Assembly (NCBI GenBank): GCA_946544695.1
Contig: CAMNMO010000003.1
Coordinates: forward strand, 1 to 28,768
Reading direction: 5' to 3'
DNA from: an uncultured Ruminococcus sp.
Lineage (GTDB): Bacteria; Bacillota; Clostridia; Oscillospirales; Ruminococcaceae
Length of the DNA stretch: 28,768 nt
Part shown: piece by piece, positions 1 to 7,948 of the stretch
How positions within the stretch are numbered: position 1 is the stretch's first letter
How the letters are laid out: every line of letters begins with the position of its first letter
Made by a program: the position numbers and the translations under genes
The notes under the pieces: generated by a model
Told to the model about the DNA's origin: nothing
Seen by the model: only the letters and a program-made list of their open reading frames with translations
The model's database searches: none

Positions 1-51
1 AAGTTTTTTTGTGCCCGTAGGGAGGGACGACCGAAGGGTGCAAAAAAGCTT
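1..51 (+). other. Long imperfect hairpin at the window edge
   Basis: The first 16 bases can pair with 36-51 as RNA, using three G-U pairs: a T-run plus GTGCCC against GGGTGC plus an A-run. The loop is about 19 nt. The wobble pairs hold only for + strand RNA; on the - strand they become A-C mismatches. The function is unknown. It may be the end of a repeat or of a transcript that begins outside the window. Confidence 0.4.
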
Positions 52-82
52 TAAGCTGCAACAGGCACAAAAGTCGAAGCGC

Positions 83-103
83 AACATCAGCAAAGCTGAT
101 GTT
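83..103. other. 9-bp inverted repeat with 3-nt loop
   Basis: AACATCAGC and GCTGATGTT flank AAA. No T-run follows, so this is not an intrinsic terminator by itself. It lies directly before the terminator-like hairpin at 110-131 and may belong to the same intergenic repeat unit. Confidence 0.4.
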
Positions 104-109
104 TGGGGT

Positions 110-131
110 ATGGGGGCTGTGCCCCCATTTT
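110..131 (+). terminator. Rho-independent terminator
   Basis: ATGGGGGC and GCCCCCAT form a perfect 8-bp GC-rich stem around TGT, followed by a short T-run. It would end a + strand transcript entering from before the window. The gene it serves is not visible. Confidence 0.6.
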
Positions 132-154
132 AAATAATAGCTTGGTTATTTTGG

Positions 155-169
155 CTAAAACGTTTTCGA
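155..169. promoter_or_regulatory. LacI-family operator-like palindrome, copy 1
   Basis: The 15-mer CTAAAACGTTTTCGA contains the perfect palindrome AAAACGTTTT with the central CG typical of LacI/CcpA-family operators. An identical 15-mer occurs 160 bp downstream at 315-329. Both lie upstream of the promoter of the aldose 1-epimerase gene, so control by a sugar-responsive LacI-type repressor is a reasonable inference. The regulator gene is not in the window. Confidence 0.5.
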
Positions 170-184
170 GGTGGGTGGTGGTAT

Positions 185-205
185 GGGGGTGAGGGCGGGG
201 TGGGG
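185..205 (+). other. G-quadruplex motif
   Basis: Four runs of at least three G are separated by loops of 3, 1 and 1 nt (GGGGG-TGA-GGG-C-GGGG-T-GGGG). This meets the standard G3+N1-7 rule. Further G-runs continue to about 252. It sits between the two operator-like palindromes and upstream of the epimerase promoter, so it would act at DNA level rather than in that gene's transcript. Confidence 0.5.
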
Positions 206-314
206 TGAAGATCGGGTGGTCGGCGGGGCGGCTTATTTTCGGGGTGGGCGGGACTGCCGCCTGAATGTTATGGTTATATTGAACGAAAAAATCCGCCGTT
301 TTGCCGCATGTTTA

Positions 315-329
315 CTAAAACGTTTTCGA
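315..329. promoter_or_regulatory. LacI-family operator-like palindrome, copy 2
   Basis: This is an exact repeat of the 15-mer at 155-169. It ends about 70 bp before the -35 hexamer at 398-403. Two identical operators 160 bp apart suit repression by a DNA loop. Confidence 0.5.
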
Positions 330-397
330 TTGTCTGTAAAGTTGTTCAAAAGTGGCGGGGCGAAATTATTGAATTTTTCAAAATTGATAAAAAACAC

Positions 398-426
398 TTG
401 AATAATCTAAGTGGATATGTTATAAT
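398..426 (+). promoter_or_regulatory. Sigma-A promoter of the aldose 1-epimerase gene
   Basis: TTGAAT (398-403) and TATAAT (421-426) are separated by exactly 17 bp. The expected transcript start is near 433, about 30 nt before the GTG start of the next gene. The promoter of the uxu cluster has the same two hexamers and spacing. Confidence 0.75.
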
Positions 427-465
427 AAATTGTATTATAAATCAGCGTTGAAAGGAAGAAATAAA

Positions 466-1470
466 GTGAACAAGATCGACTTGAATTATCAATTCAAGGG
501 GACAAACTGCGTTAAAATGCAGTCTGATAAATATACTGTCATCATTGCACCGTCAGTCGGTTCGGCTGTGCTGAGAATGAGAGACGATCAGAATGATCTG
601 GAGATATTCAAATTCCGCAAATTCGTGTCAATGAAAACGATTGAGAGCCAGAGAGAGATCTGGGGTCTGCCCACACTCTATCTGCCCAACAGATTTGACA
701 ACGGCGTTCTCAAGACTTCTGATGCGGTATACAAGTTCCCGATAAATGAACCTCAGCTCGGAAACTTCATTCACGGCTGGGTGCACAAGCGGGCACACGA
801 GATAGAATGCTACTCGGAAGAAAACGGCAAGTGCGTGCTGATAACCTCTTACGTCTACGACGAGAAGGACGAGATGTATCAGTACTTCCCTGTCGGATTC
901 AAGATATCATACACCTTCACACTGTCTAAGGACGGACTTTTGCAGGAGATCTACCTGACTTCAAACAGCGACAAGGCACTGCCTGTTTCTATCTGCACAC
1001 ACACCTGCATAAATTCGCCGCTGAAGGACGGCGGAAGTGAAGCTGACCTGAGACTTTGCGTGCCTGTGGGCGAGAAATGCGAGCTCGACCGCAGATGTCT
1101 GCCGACAGAGAGACTTCTGCCGCTGGCTGACTGGGACAAGGAGTACAAGGAAGGCACTAAGGCGCCTACGGGTCAGCCGCTGGACAACGACATGTACACC
1201 GCTGTGATGAACACCTACAAGGACAAACCTTTCAACGGTGTCATCATAAGGGATATAAAGAGCGGTCACACACTGCTCAACGAAGTATCGAAGGAGTTCA
1301 GGTTCTGGAACATGTGGAACCATGACGGCGACAAGGGATACTTCTGCCCCGAGCCGATGACCGCTATGATAAACGCACCGAATCTGGAGCTTAGCGGCGA
1401 GGTTTCGGGATACTGCGAGATCATGAAGGGCGAGACTTACAAATGCTGGCAGAGGTTCTACACCGAGTAA
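466..1470 (+). CDS. Aldose 1-epimerase family protein
   Basis: This protein of 334 residues belongs to the galactose mutarotase/aldose 1-epimerase superfamily, which interconverts alpha and beta anomers of sugars in the cytoplasm. The best marker is the C-terminal block WNMWNHDGDKGYFCPEPM followed by INAPNL, which is characteristic of the family. A histidine cluster near GNFIHGWVH suits the active site. The GTG at 466 is preferred because AAAGGAAG lies 7 nt upstream; the in-frame TTG at 430 sits at the expected transcript start and has no ribosome site. The downstream cellobiose phosphorylase suggests the substrate is glucose or cellobiose, which is inference. Two LacI-type operators upstream suggest sugar-responsive control. 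No signal peptide is visible. Confidence 0.8.
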   Translation: MNKIDLNYQFKGTNCVKMQSDKYTVIIAPSVGSAVLRMRDDQNDLEIFKFRKFVSMKTIESQREIWGLPTLYLPNRFDNGVLKTSDAVYKFPINEPQLGNFIHGWVHKRAHEIECYSEENGKCVLITSYVYDEKDEMYQYFPVGFKISYTFTLSKDGLLQEIYLTSNSDKALPVSICTHTCINSPLKDGGSEADLRLCVPVGEKCELDRRCLPTERLLPLADWDKEYKEGTKAPTGQPLDNDMYTAVMNTYKDKPFNGVIIRDIKSGHTLLNEVSKEFRFWNMWNHDGDKGYFCPEPMTAMINAPNLELSGEVSGYCEIMKGETYKCWQRFYTE

Positions 1471-2348
1471 ATATCCGAAAGACGGCGGCTGTGCTTATGA
1501 CAGCGGCGCTGCTGACAGGCTGTGTATGGGACGGACAGGAGATACCTGAGCCGGAGGACACGAAGCCTGCGGCAGACAGGACAGTCACGGAGGACGAAGA
1601 TAAGGCTGACGACAGCAGCACTGTACCCGAGGACGAGGACAAGTCCGCTGAGAGAGAAGCCCGAAAGCTGCTTGACAGGTGGCTGGGACTGATGGCGGAC
1701 GGCAAAGGTGAAGAAGCAGACGAACTGGTGAGCGAACAGATAAGTTCGGTGGACTATGATTACAGGCTGTTCAACACCGAATTCCCCGGGGAGGCTGAGG
1801 TGGTGCGTTATGCGCCTGCGGTCGTAAAGGAAAATGACAGCGGCAGGACGGTCACGCTGAAAGTGATAGTGACGCCTGTTGACGAGCCCGAAAAGAAGGT
1901 CTGTGCGGACATTGACATAAGCATCGGTGAAAACGGCGATGCACGCATTGAAGATGTCACGGAGATAGGCAGCACCGCAATGGTGGAGCGCAGGACTCTC
2001 GAACGTGCAGCACAGGCTTATGAGGTCGCAGTGGAGACCTTTGAGCGCATGGAACCTAAGCCTAACGACGGCATGCATCACAAGGGCAAGGGCACGCTGC
2101 TGACAGACACGCTGGAAAACAGGTTCAAGCCTTCAAGCTGGGAAGATTTCAGTGTGGCGGTACGTGACGGCAAGGTGATGTACGTAAGCTGGAGCAGCGG
2201 AGAGATATCGCAGAGGTATCCGAAAGCGCCCGAAGTCGATGGGCTGATAGAACTGAGATCGGACTACGAGATACAGCCTAAGCGTCTCGACAACAACAAC
2301 AAGGAGATCACTGATGACAGCGATCGGAGTTCTTCGCAGCAAGATTAA
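1443..2348 (+). CDS. Putative lipoprotein of unknown function
   Basis: The N-terminus has basic residues, a short hydrophobic stretch and a lipobox LLTGC, so cleavage and lipidation at Cys27 are likely. An Asp/Glu-rich linker follows (about residues 33-70), then a globular domain of about 170 residues that I do not recognise, and a polar Asn/Asp/Ser tail. The ATG at 1443 overlaps the epimerase gene by 28 bp and has GAAGGGCGAG about 9 nt upstream, which suggests translational coupling. The next ATG (1497) would destroy the signal peptide. The domain shape, a short helix followed by alternating strands, resembles small NTF2-like extracellular domains, but this is only an impression. Its pairing with sugar genes may mean a surface role in the same regulon. 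Confidence 0.65.
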   Translation: MLAEVLHRVNIRKTAAVLMTAALLTGCVWDGQEIPEPEDTKPAADRTVTEDEDKADDSSTVPEDEDKSAEREARKLLDRWLGLMADGKGEEADELVSEQISSVDYDYRLFNTEFPGEAEVVRYAPAVVKENDSGRTVTLKVIVTPVDEPEKKVCADIDISIGENGDARIEDVTEIGSTAMVERRTLERAAQAYEVAVETFERMEPKPNDGMHHKGKGTLLTDTLENRFKPSSWEDFSVAVRDGKVMYVSWSSGEISQRYPKAPEVDGLIELRSDYEIQPKRLDNNNKEITDDSDRSSSQQD

Positions 2349-2522
2349 GTCAGACAGATCATTTATATGCTATCCGACTGACACACAACGGCAGGCGGAC
2401 CTTGTTGGAGACCGCCGCTGCGGAAAGACAAAGGTATATAATAAATGGCATCAATGCTCTGTACAGGCACTCACCGATAAGGTGGGGGCTGCGTTCGGAG
2501 ATATAAGTTATTTAATGTATAA
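2349..2522. other. Intergenic region between the lipoprotein gene and the tandem repeats
   Basis: No convincing gene is present. A TATAAT at 2437-2442 and another at 2518-2523 lack good -35 partners at 16-18 bp. An imperfect GGCGG/CCGCC inverted repeat near 2395-2417 has no T-run. The regulatory content begins with the palindromic array that follows. Confidence 0.4.
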
Positions 2523-2614
2523 TAAACGACAAATAAGTTTTCACTCAGACCGAGCGCAAAGCCTGCGGTTTTTGGCTTTGTGGTCGGGATAAGCTTGAAA
2601 ATTTATGACGTTTA
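2523..2614 (+). repeat. 92-bp palindromic element, tandem copy 1
   Basis: The element starts TAAACGAC and ends GACGTTTA. Its whole length folds as one long imperfect hairpin. The apical stem is CGCAAAGCC against GGCTTTGTG with a 10-nt loop. It is followed by the 9-bp spacer ATATTATAA and then copy 2. Confidence 0.85.
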
Positions 2615-2624
2615 ATATTATAAT
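2595..2624 (+). promoter_or_regulatory. Possible promoter at the junction of palindromic copies 1 and 2
   Basis: TTGAAA (2595-2600) and TATAAT (2619-2624) are 18 bp apart, spanning the 3' end of copy 1 and the spacer. The equivalent junction of copies 2 and 3 gives CTGAAA and TATAGT at the same spacing (2696-2725). The array may therefore supply tandem promoters for cellobiose phosphorylase. A transcript starting here would carry copies 2 and 3 as structured leader. Confidence 0.4.
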
Positions 2625-2715
2625 AAACGACATATAAATTTTCACTTAGACCGAGCGCAAAGCCTGCGGTTTTTGGCTTTGTGGTCGGGATAAGTCTGAA
2701 AATTTATGACGTTTA
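2624..2715 (+). repeat. 92-bp palindromic element, tandem copy 2
   Basis: The same 92-bp unit as copy 1 with very few changes, offset by exactly 101 bp. The spacer after it reads ATATTATAG. Confidence 0.85.
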
Positions 2716-2724
2716 ATATTATAG

Positions 2725-2816
2725 TAAACGACATGTAAATTTTCACTTAGACCGAGCGCAAAGCCTGTGATCTTTGGCTTTGTGGTCGGGATAAGTCAGA
2801 AAATTTATGACGTTTA
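2725..2816 (+). repeat. 92-bp palindromic element, tandem copy 3
   Basis: The third unit, again offset by 101 bp. The apical loop differs (TGTGATCTTT instead of TGCGGTTTTT) while the stem is unchanged. It ends 30 bp before the ATG of cellobiose phosphorylase, so its stem lies just upstream of the ribosome-binding site at about 2826-2834. Confidence 0.85.
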
Positions 2817-2846
2817 ATATAAATCAGGAAAGGTGGAATTTACCAA

Positions 2847-5333
2847 ATGAAATTCGGTTTTTTCGATGACGTTAACAAGGAGTACGTCATTACAGACCCA
2901 AGAACTCCCTACCCCTGGATAAACTATCTGGGTTCTCAGGCGTTCTTCTCTCTCATCTCCAATACAGCAGGCGGTTACAGCTTCTATAAGGACGCCAGGC
3001 TGAGAAGGATCACACGTTATCGTTACAACAACGTGCCTATCGACATGGGAGGAAGATATTTCTATGTAAACGATAACGGCACTGTATGGAACCCCGGCTG
3101 GTCACCTGTAAAGGCTGAACTGGACGCTTATTCATGCCGCCACGGTATGGGGTATACCGTTATAAAGGGCGAGAAGAACGGTCTGGAGGCTGAGGTAACT
3201 TTCTTCGTTCCCAACAACTACAACGGTGAGGTACAGCAGCTGGTACTGACTAACAAGTCTGACGCTGCAAAGACCTTCAAACTGTTCTCTTTTGCAGAGT
3301 GGTGTCTGTGGGACGCACAGGACGACTGCACAAACTTCCAGAGAAACTTCTCAACAGGCCGTGTTGAGGTGGAAGGCTCTGTTATCTATCACAAGACTGA
3401 ATACAGAGACAGACGTGACCACTATGCATTCTACTCTGTAAACGACAGCATCGACGGCTATGACACTGACAGAGATGCTTTCATCGGTCTGTATAACGGA
3501 TTTAACGATCCTCAGGCTGTTATGGCAGGCAAGGCTACCGACTCCTTCGCTGACGGCTGGTCGCCCATTGCTTCACACTACAAGGAGATCACACTGGCAC
3601 CCGGCGAGAGCAAGACCCTGATATTCATACTGGGTTATGTTGAGATGCCTGTTGACCAGAAGTTCGAGGCTGACGGCAAGACCATCAACAAGGTAAAGGC
3701 TAAGGCTATGATCGAGCAGTTCAACACACCCGAGAAGGTTGCTGAAGGTCTGGCTGAGCTGAAGGCTTCATGGGACAAGCTGCTGGGCATACTCAATGTA
3801 CACACTCCCGAGGACAAGGTAGACCGCATGGTAAACATCTGGAACCAGTATCAGTGCATGGTAACATTCAACCTGTCCCGTTCCGCTTCTTACTTTGAAT
3901 CGGGCATAGGCAGAGGCATGGGCTTCCGTGACTCCAACCAGGACATTCTCGGTTTCGTTCACCAGATACCCGACCGTGCAAGAGAGAGGATCATCGATAT
4001 CGCTTCCACTCAGCTTCCCGACGGCGGCTGCTATCACCAGTATCAGCCCCTTACCAAGAAGGGCAACTCGGATATCGGCGGCGACTTCTCCGATGACCCG
4101 CTGTGGATGATACTTTCTGTTTCCGCTTACATCAAGGAGACAGGCGACTGGGGCATTCTCGATGAGATGGTACCTTATGACAACGATGAGTCAAAGGCAC
4201 AGCCTATGCTGGACCACCTGAAGGTATCCTTCTACCACATCGTAAACAACCTCGGTCCTCACGGACTGCCGCTTGCGATGCGTGCTGACTGGAACGACTG
4301 CATCAACCTGTCATGCTATTCCGATACTCCCGGTGAGAGCTTCCAGACCTACACCAACCCCAAGTTCGCTGCTGAGGGCGGTTACTCCAAGGTAGCTGAG
4401 TCTGTAATGGTGGCTACACTGTTCACCTACACAGGACCCAACTATGTGGCTATACTCAAGCACCTGGGCAAGGACGATGAGGCTGCTGCTGCACAGGCTG
4501 AGATCGACAAGATGAAGAAGAACGTTATGGAGTCTGCATGGGACGGCAACTGGTTCCTGAGAGCTTATGATGCTGAAGGCAAGAAGATGGGTTCAAAGGA
4601 ATGCGAGGAAGGACAGATCTTCATCGAACCTCAGGGCTTCGCTATCATGTCTGAGATAGGCAAGGAGCAGGGCGCTGATATGAAGACACTGGCTGCCATC
4701 GACGACAGGCTCAACACTAAGTTCGGTCTGGTACTGAACAACCCTGCATTCACCAAGTACTATATCCAGTACGGTGAGATCTCCACTTATCCCGGCGGAT
4801 ACAAGGAGAACGCAGGTATCTTCACACACAACAATGCATGGATAATCTGCGCTGCTGCTTATGCAGGTCAGGGCGACCAGGCATTCAAGTACTACTCTGA
4901 GATCGCTCCTGCATTCACAGAGGAGACTTCCGACATACACAAGACCGAGCCTTATGTATACGGTCAGATGATCGGCGGTAAGGACGCAGGTTCCGACATC
5001 GGCAGACCAGGCAAGAACTTCGGTCAGGGCAAGAACTCATGGCTGACAGGTACAGCTGCATGGAACATGGTAGCTATCTCGCAGTACATTCTGGGTGTAC
5101 AGCCTGACTTCGACGGTCTGAAGATAGATCCTTCCATTCCTTCCGCATGGGACGGTTTCACCATAACCAGAAAGTTCAGAGAGAACACCTACAACATCAC
5201 AGTAAAGAACCCCGATCACGTTTGCAAGGGTATCAAGTCTGTAACTGTTGACGGCACCAAGATCAACGGTATCGTTATGCCTGTATTCGAGGCAGGTTCG
5301 GTACACGAGGTCGAGGTCGTAATGGGAGAATGA
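2847..5333 (+). CDS. cbp: Cellobiose phosphorylase (GH94)
   Basis: The product has 828 residues, the usual length for GH94 cellobiose phosphorylases (about 800-830). It cleaves cellobiose with phosphate to alpha-glucose 1-phosphate and glucose in the cytoplasm, saving ATP. The N-terminus ([26 protein letters not shown]) and internal blocks match the family. The RADWND motif at residues 479-484 holds the general-acid aspartate, probably Asp484. No signal peptide is present. The ATG at 2847 follows AGGAAAGGTGG. Three tandem palindromic elements occupy the leader and may control transcription or message stability. A strong terminator follows at 5364-5400, so the gene is probably monocistronic. 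Cellobiose rather than cellodextrin phosphorylase is chosen from N-terminal similarity and length. Confidence 0.92.
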   Translation: MKFGFFDDVNKEYVITDPRTPYPWINYLGSQAFFSLISNTAGGYSFYKDARLRRITRYRYNNVPIDMGGRYFYVNDNGTVWNPGWSPVKAELDAYSCRHGMGYTVIKGEKNGLEAEVTFFVPNNYNGEVQQLVLTNKSDAAKTFKLFSFAEWCLWDAQDDCTNFQRNFSTGRVEVEGSVIYHKTEYRDRRDHYAFYSVNDSIDGYDTDRDAFIGLYNGFNDPQAVMAGKATDSFADGWSPIASHYKEITLAPGESKTLIFILGYVEMPVDQKFEADGKTINKVKAKAMIEQFNTPEKVAEGLAELKASWDKLLGILNVHTPEDKVDRMVNIWNQYQCMVTFNLSRSASYFESGIGRGMGFRDSNQDILGFVHQIPDRARERIIDIASTQLPDGGCYHQYQPLTKKGNSDIGGDFSDDPLWMILSVSAYIKETGDWGILDEMVPYDNDESKAQPMLDHLKVSFYHIVNNLGPHGLPLAMRADWNDCINLSCYSDTPGESFQTYTNPKFAAEGGYSKVAESVMVATLFTYTGPNYVAILKHLGKDDEAAAAQAEIDKMKKNVMESAWDGNWFLRAYDAEGKKMGSKECEEGQIFIEPQGFAIMSEIGKEQGADMKTLAAIDDRLNTKFGLVLNNPAFTKYYIQYGEISTYPGGYKENAGIFTHNNAWIICAAAYAGQGDQAFKYYSEIAPAFTEETSDIHKTEPYVYGQMIGGKDAGSDIGRPGKNFGQGKNSWLTGTAAWNMVAISQYILGVQPDFDGLKIDPSIPSAWDGFTITRKFRENTYNITVKNPDHVCKGIKSVTVDGTKINGIVMPVFEAGSVHEVEVVMGE

Positions 5334-5363
5334 TATTCGGCTGAAAGTTGATATTGAATGATC

Positions 5364-5400
5364 TGTGCCCGCAGGGGGAAATTCCTGCGGGCACATTTTT
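5364..5400 (+). terminator. Terminator of cellobiose phosphorylase
   Basis: TGTGCCCGCAGG (5364-5375) pairs perfectly with CCTGCGGGCACA (5384-5395) and is followed by a T-run. The strong 12-bp stem marks the end of the cbp transcript. Confidence 0.92.
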
Positions 5401-5454
5401 GTCATTTTTTGGGAAGGCAAATGTAAAAATATAGCTTTGCCAAAGTCCAAAAAC

Positions 5455-5483
5455 TTGACAAAGACCCTGAAAAGGGGTATAAT
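5455..5483 (+). promoter_or_regulatory. Consensus sigma-A promoter of metG
   Basis: TTGACA (5455-5460) and TATAAT (5478-5483), 17 bp apart, match consensus exactly. The leader is only about 47 nt and holds a small hairpin (TCGGC/GCCGA, 5491-5506), leaving no room for a T-box or SAM riboswitch. Confidence 0.9.
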
Positions 5484-5536
5484 AATATGGTCGGCTGAAA
5501 TGCCGATAAAATATATTTCTGAAAGGGGTACTGACA

Positions 5537-7516
5537 ATGCCTAAGTTTTACATCACTACGCCGATATACTACCCGTCGGGCGATCCGCATATCGGTCATT
5601 GCTATACCACGGTCGCATGCGACTCGATTGCGAGGTATAAGCGAATGCAGGGCTATGATGTCATGTTCCTGACAGGTACTGACGAACATGGTCAGAAGAT
5701 AGAGGATAAAGCCAGAGATAAGGGCGTTACTCCTCAGCAGTACGTTGACGAGATAGTAGCTACGTTCAAAAAGCTGTGGAGCTACATGAACATCAGCTAC
5801 GACAGATATATAAGGACCACCGATGATTACCACGTTGAGAGCGTACAGAAGATATTCAAGGAGCTTTATGACAAGGGCTACATCTACAAGGGTGAATACA
5901 CAGGCAAATACTGCACACCCTGTGAGAGCTTCTGGACAGAGAGCCAGCTCGATGCTGACGGCTGCTGCCCCGAATGCCACCGTCCTGTAAAGGAAGCTTC
6001 CGAGGAGGCTTACTTCTTCAAGATGTCGCCGTTTGCCGACAGGATAGAAAAGCTGCTGACCGAGACAGATTACCTGCGTCCCAAGACAAGGGCTACCGAG
6101 CTGGTCAACAACTTCATCAAGCCCGGACTGGAGGACCTGTGTGTTTCGAGAACTTCATTCACATGGGGCATACCTGTTACCTTTGACCCCAAGCACGTTG
6201 TTTACGTCTGGGTAGATGCGCTTTCAAACTACTGCACTGCACTGGGTTACAAGAACGACAAGTACGATGACTATGAAAAGTACTGGCCTGCTGACGTTCA
6301 CATGGTGGCTAAGGATATCATGAGATTCCATGCGATAATCTGGCCTGCCATACTGATGGCACTGGACCAGCCGCTGCCGAAGCACCTGGCTGTTCACGGC
6401 TGGATAACTTTCCAGAGCAAGACAGGCGAGGCACAGAAGATGTCCAAGTCACTGGGCAACGTGGTTGACCCGTTCATGCTGGGCGAGCGCTACGGTGTTG
6501 ACGCTATCAGATACCATATACTGAGAGAGATGGCGCTCGGTGCGGACAGTGCGTTCTCCAACGAGATAATGATAAACCGCATAAATTCAGACCTGGCTAA
6601 CGGTTTCGGCAACCTGGTATCACGTACCGTTGCGATGGCTGACAAGTACTTCGGAGGCACGCTGCCCGAGGCACGCCTGGAGGGTGACTTTGACCGGTCG
6701 CTGAAGGACTGCCTGCTGGCTGTACGTGACGAGGTGGACAAGTGCATCGACGAGACAAGGCTGAAAAATGCACTGGAAGCTATCTTCGTGGCTGTTGACC
6801 GTGCAAACAAGTACATCGACGAGACCGAGCCGTGGGTACTGGGCAAGGACGAATCCAAGTATGACAGGCTGGCGACCGTACTTTACAACCTGCTGGAGTC
6901 GATACGCATAATCTCCACGCTGCTTTCGGCATTCATGCCCACCACCATGCCTGAGGTATGGGAGCAGATAGGTGCAAATGCTGATATATGCACCTATGAG
7001 AATGCAGGAAAGTTCGATGTTCTGCCAAAGAATGTAACTGTACACAAGGGCAGGATACTTTTCCCGAGAATAGACATGGCTAAGGAGATAGACGAGCTGA
7101 ATGCCATCATCGAGAAGAACATGGCTGAAGCTAAGGCTAAGCTTTCGGCTGACGAAGCAGCTGAGGCATTCACACCTGCTGAGCTGGCTGAACAGGTGAC
7201 CATAGACGACTTTGCAAAGGTCGAGCTGAGGGTCGCTGAGGTAAAGGCATGCGAGAAGGTGAAGAAGTCGAAGAAGCTGCTGTGCTTACAGCTGGACGAC
7301 GGCTTTGGCGGCAGACAGGTAGTCAGCGGTATAGCGCAGTGGTACAAGCCTGAGGATCTGATAGGCAAGAAGGTCATCATTGTGGCAAACCTGAAGCCTG
7401 TGACGCTGTGCGGCGTTGAGTCAAACGGAATGATCTGTGCGGCTGATGCGCCTGACGGTTCGGCTAAGGTGGTATTCCCCGATCAGAGCCTGCCTAACGG
7501 TTCAAAGATAAGATAA
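5537..7516 (+). CDS. metG: Methionyl-tRNA synthetase
   Basis: This class I aminoacyl-tRNA synthetase of 659 residues charges tRNA-Met with methionine using ATP. The HIGH signature is at residues 18-21 and KMSKS at 301-305. Cysteine pairs CTPC (126-129) and CPEC (144-147) form the zinc-binding knuckle of the connective domain. The C-terminal part, from about residue 555, is an EMAP/Trbp111-type tRNA-binding domain (FAKVELRVAEV, VSGIAQWY, NLKPVTLCGVESNGMI) that supports dimerisation and tRNA binding. The ATG at 5537 follows GAAAGGGGT. It has its own consensus promoter and is probably transcribed with the small gene 25 bp downstream. Confidence 0.97.
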   Translation: MPKFYITTPIYYPSGDPHIGHCYTTVACDSIARYKRMQGYDVMFLTGTDEHGQKIEDKARDKGVTPQQYVDEIVATFKKLWSYMNISYDRYIRTTDDYHVESVQKIFKELYDKGYIYKGEYTGKYCTPCESFWTESQLDADGCCPECHRPVKEASEEAYFFKMSPFADRIEKLLTETDYLRPKTRATELVNNFIKPGLEDLCVSRTSFTWGIPVTFDPKHVVYVWVDALSNYCTALGYKNDKYDDYEKYWPADVHMVAKDIMRFHAIIWPAILMALDQPLPKHLAVHGWITFQSKTGEAQKMSKSLGNVVDPFMLGERYGVDAIRYHILREMALGADSAFSNEIMINRINSDLANGFGNLVSRTVAMADKYFGGTLPEARLEGDFDRSLKDCLLAVRDEVDKCIDETRLKNALEAIFVAVDRANKYIDETEPWVLGKDESKYDRLATVLYNLLESIRIISTLLSAFMPTTMPEVWEQIGANADICTYENAGKFDVLPKNVTVHKGRILFPRIDMAKEIDELNAIIEKNMAEAKAKLSADEAAEAFTPAELAEQVTIDDFAKVELRVAEVKACEKVKKSKKLLCLQLDDGFGGRQVVSGIAQWYKPEDLIGKKVIIVANLKPVTLCGVESNGMICAADAPDGSAKVVFPDQSLPNGSKIR

Positions 7517-7541
7517 CAAGGAAAGCACAAAGGAAGAATGT

Positions 7542-7784
7542 ATGGACGGTTTTGAGCTCGCTGCACTGTCATTTATGACACTTATGACGGTACTCTGGGT
7601 AATATATGTGATACAGGCATTCGGCAAGATAATACTTGGCATTTACATTCTCATCAAGGAAACACCCAAAAACCGTACAGCTAAGATCATCGGCTGGGTA
7701 CTCATAATAAAAGGTGCGATCGAAGCCGTTTCACTGCTGAGGTTCCTTTCAAATTATCAGGAGCTTTCCCGACTTTCAATGTGA
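7542..7784 (+). CDS. Small two-helix membrane protein of unknown function
   Basis: The 80-residue product has two hydrophobic segments, about residues 9-40 (FMTLMTVLWVIYVIQAFG then IILGIYILI) and 49-65. A short basic loop (KETPKNRTAK) separates them, so the loop probably faces the cytoplasm. AAAGGAAG ends 5 nt before the ATG at 7542. It lies 25 bp after metG without a terminator, so cotranscription is likely. I do not recognise the family. Confidence 0.6.
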   Translation: MDGFELAALSFMTLMTVLWVIYVIQAFGKIILGIYILIKETPKNRTAKIIGWVLIIKGAIEAVSLLRFLSNYQELSRLSM

Positions 7785-7793
7785 TAAAAAATA

Positions 7794-7820
7794 CAGCCCG
7801 ACGTATCGACTGTCGGGCTG
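7794..7820 (-). terminator. Hairpin upstream of tRNA-Arg, terminator-like on the - strand
   Basis: CAGCCCGAC (7794-7802) pairs with GTCGGGCTG (7812-7820). The T-run is on the left side, on the - strand (TATTTTTTATC), so the hairpin would stop leftward transcription, for example read-through from uxuB toward metG. On the + strand it is followed by ATATAAG and should be weak, allowing read-through into the tRNA. Confidence 0.5.
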
Positions 7821-7826
7821 ATATAA

Positions 7827-7900
7827 GCGTCCGTAGCTCAGCTGGATAGAGCGTCAGACTCCGACTCTGAAGGCCGCAGGTTCGACTCCTGTCGGGCGCA
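7827..7900 (+). tRNA. tRNA-Arg (anticodon CCG)
   Basis: This is a full 74-nt cloverleaf. The acceptor stem is GCGTCCG/CGGGCGC with discriminator A, the D-arm is GCTC/GAGC, the anticodon arm TCAGA/TCTGA has loop CTCCGAC, and the T-arm is GCAGG/CCTGT with loop TTCGACT. Anticodon CCG reads CGG codons. The CCA end is not encoded. No promoter is evident directly upstream; it may be carried on the metG transcript. Confidence 0.95.
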
Positions 7901-7905
7901 TGATG

Positions 7906-7940
7906 AAAAAGACCCACGTTTTTTCGGCGTGGGTCTTTTT
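7906..7940. terminator. Bidirectional terminator between tRNA-Arg and uxuB
   Basis: GACCCACG (7911-7918) pairs with CGTGGGTC (7928-7935), flanked by five A on the left and five T on the right. It can terminate both the + strand tRNA transcript and the - strand glucuronate operon, whose last stop codon is at 7949. Confidence 0.9.
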
Positions 7941-7948
7941 TATGGTCA

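Noticed and set aside
171..401. Open frame of 76 codons before the epimerase gene
   Set aside because: It covers the G-rich tract, the second operator and part of the promoter, lacks a ribosome site, and encodes a skewed Gly/Arg composition.
2343..2372. Possible remnant of another palindromic element at the lipoprotein 3' end (TAAGTCAGA shared)
   Set aside because: Only nine bases match contiguously, without a partner arm; this could be chance.
2314..2592. Open frame running from the lipoprotein 3' end into palindromic copy 1
   Set aside because: It overlaps the lipoprotein gene and the repeat and has no ribosome site; no protein family is recognisable.
2523..2816. CRISPR-like array
   Set aside because: The repeats are 92 bp and the spacers are 9 bp and nearly identical, with no cas genes; this is a tandem palindrome array.
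5484..5536. T-box or SAM riboswitch controlling metG
   Set aside because: The leader after the consensus promoter is about 47 nt, too short, and contains only a 5-bp hairpin.
7794..7820. Rightward terminator after the small membrane protein gene
   Set aside because: On the + strand the hairpin is followed by ATATAAG, not a T-run; the T-run is on the opposite side.
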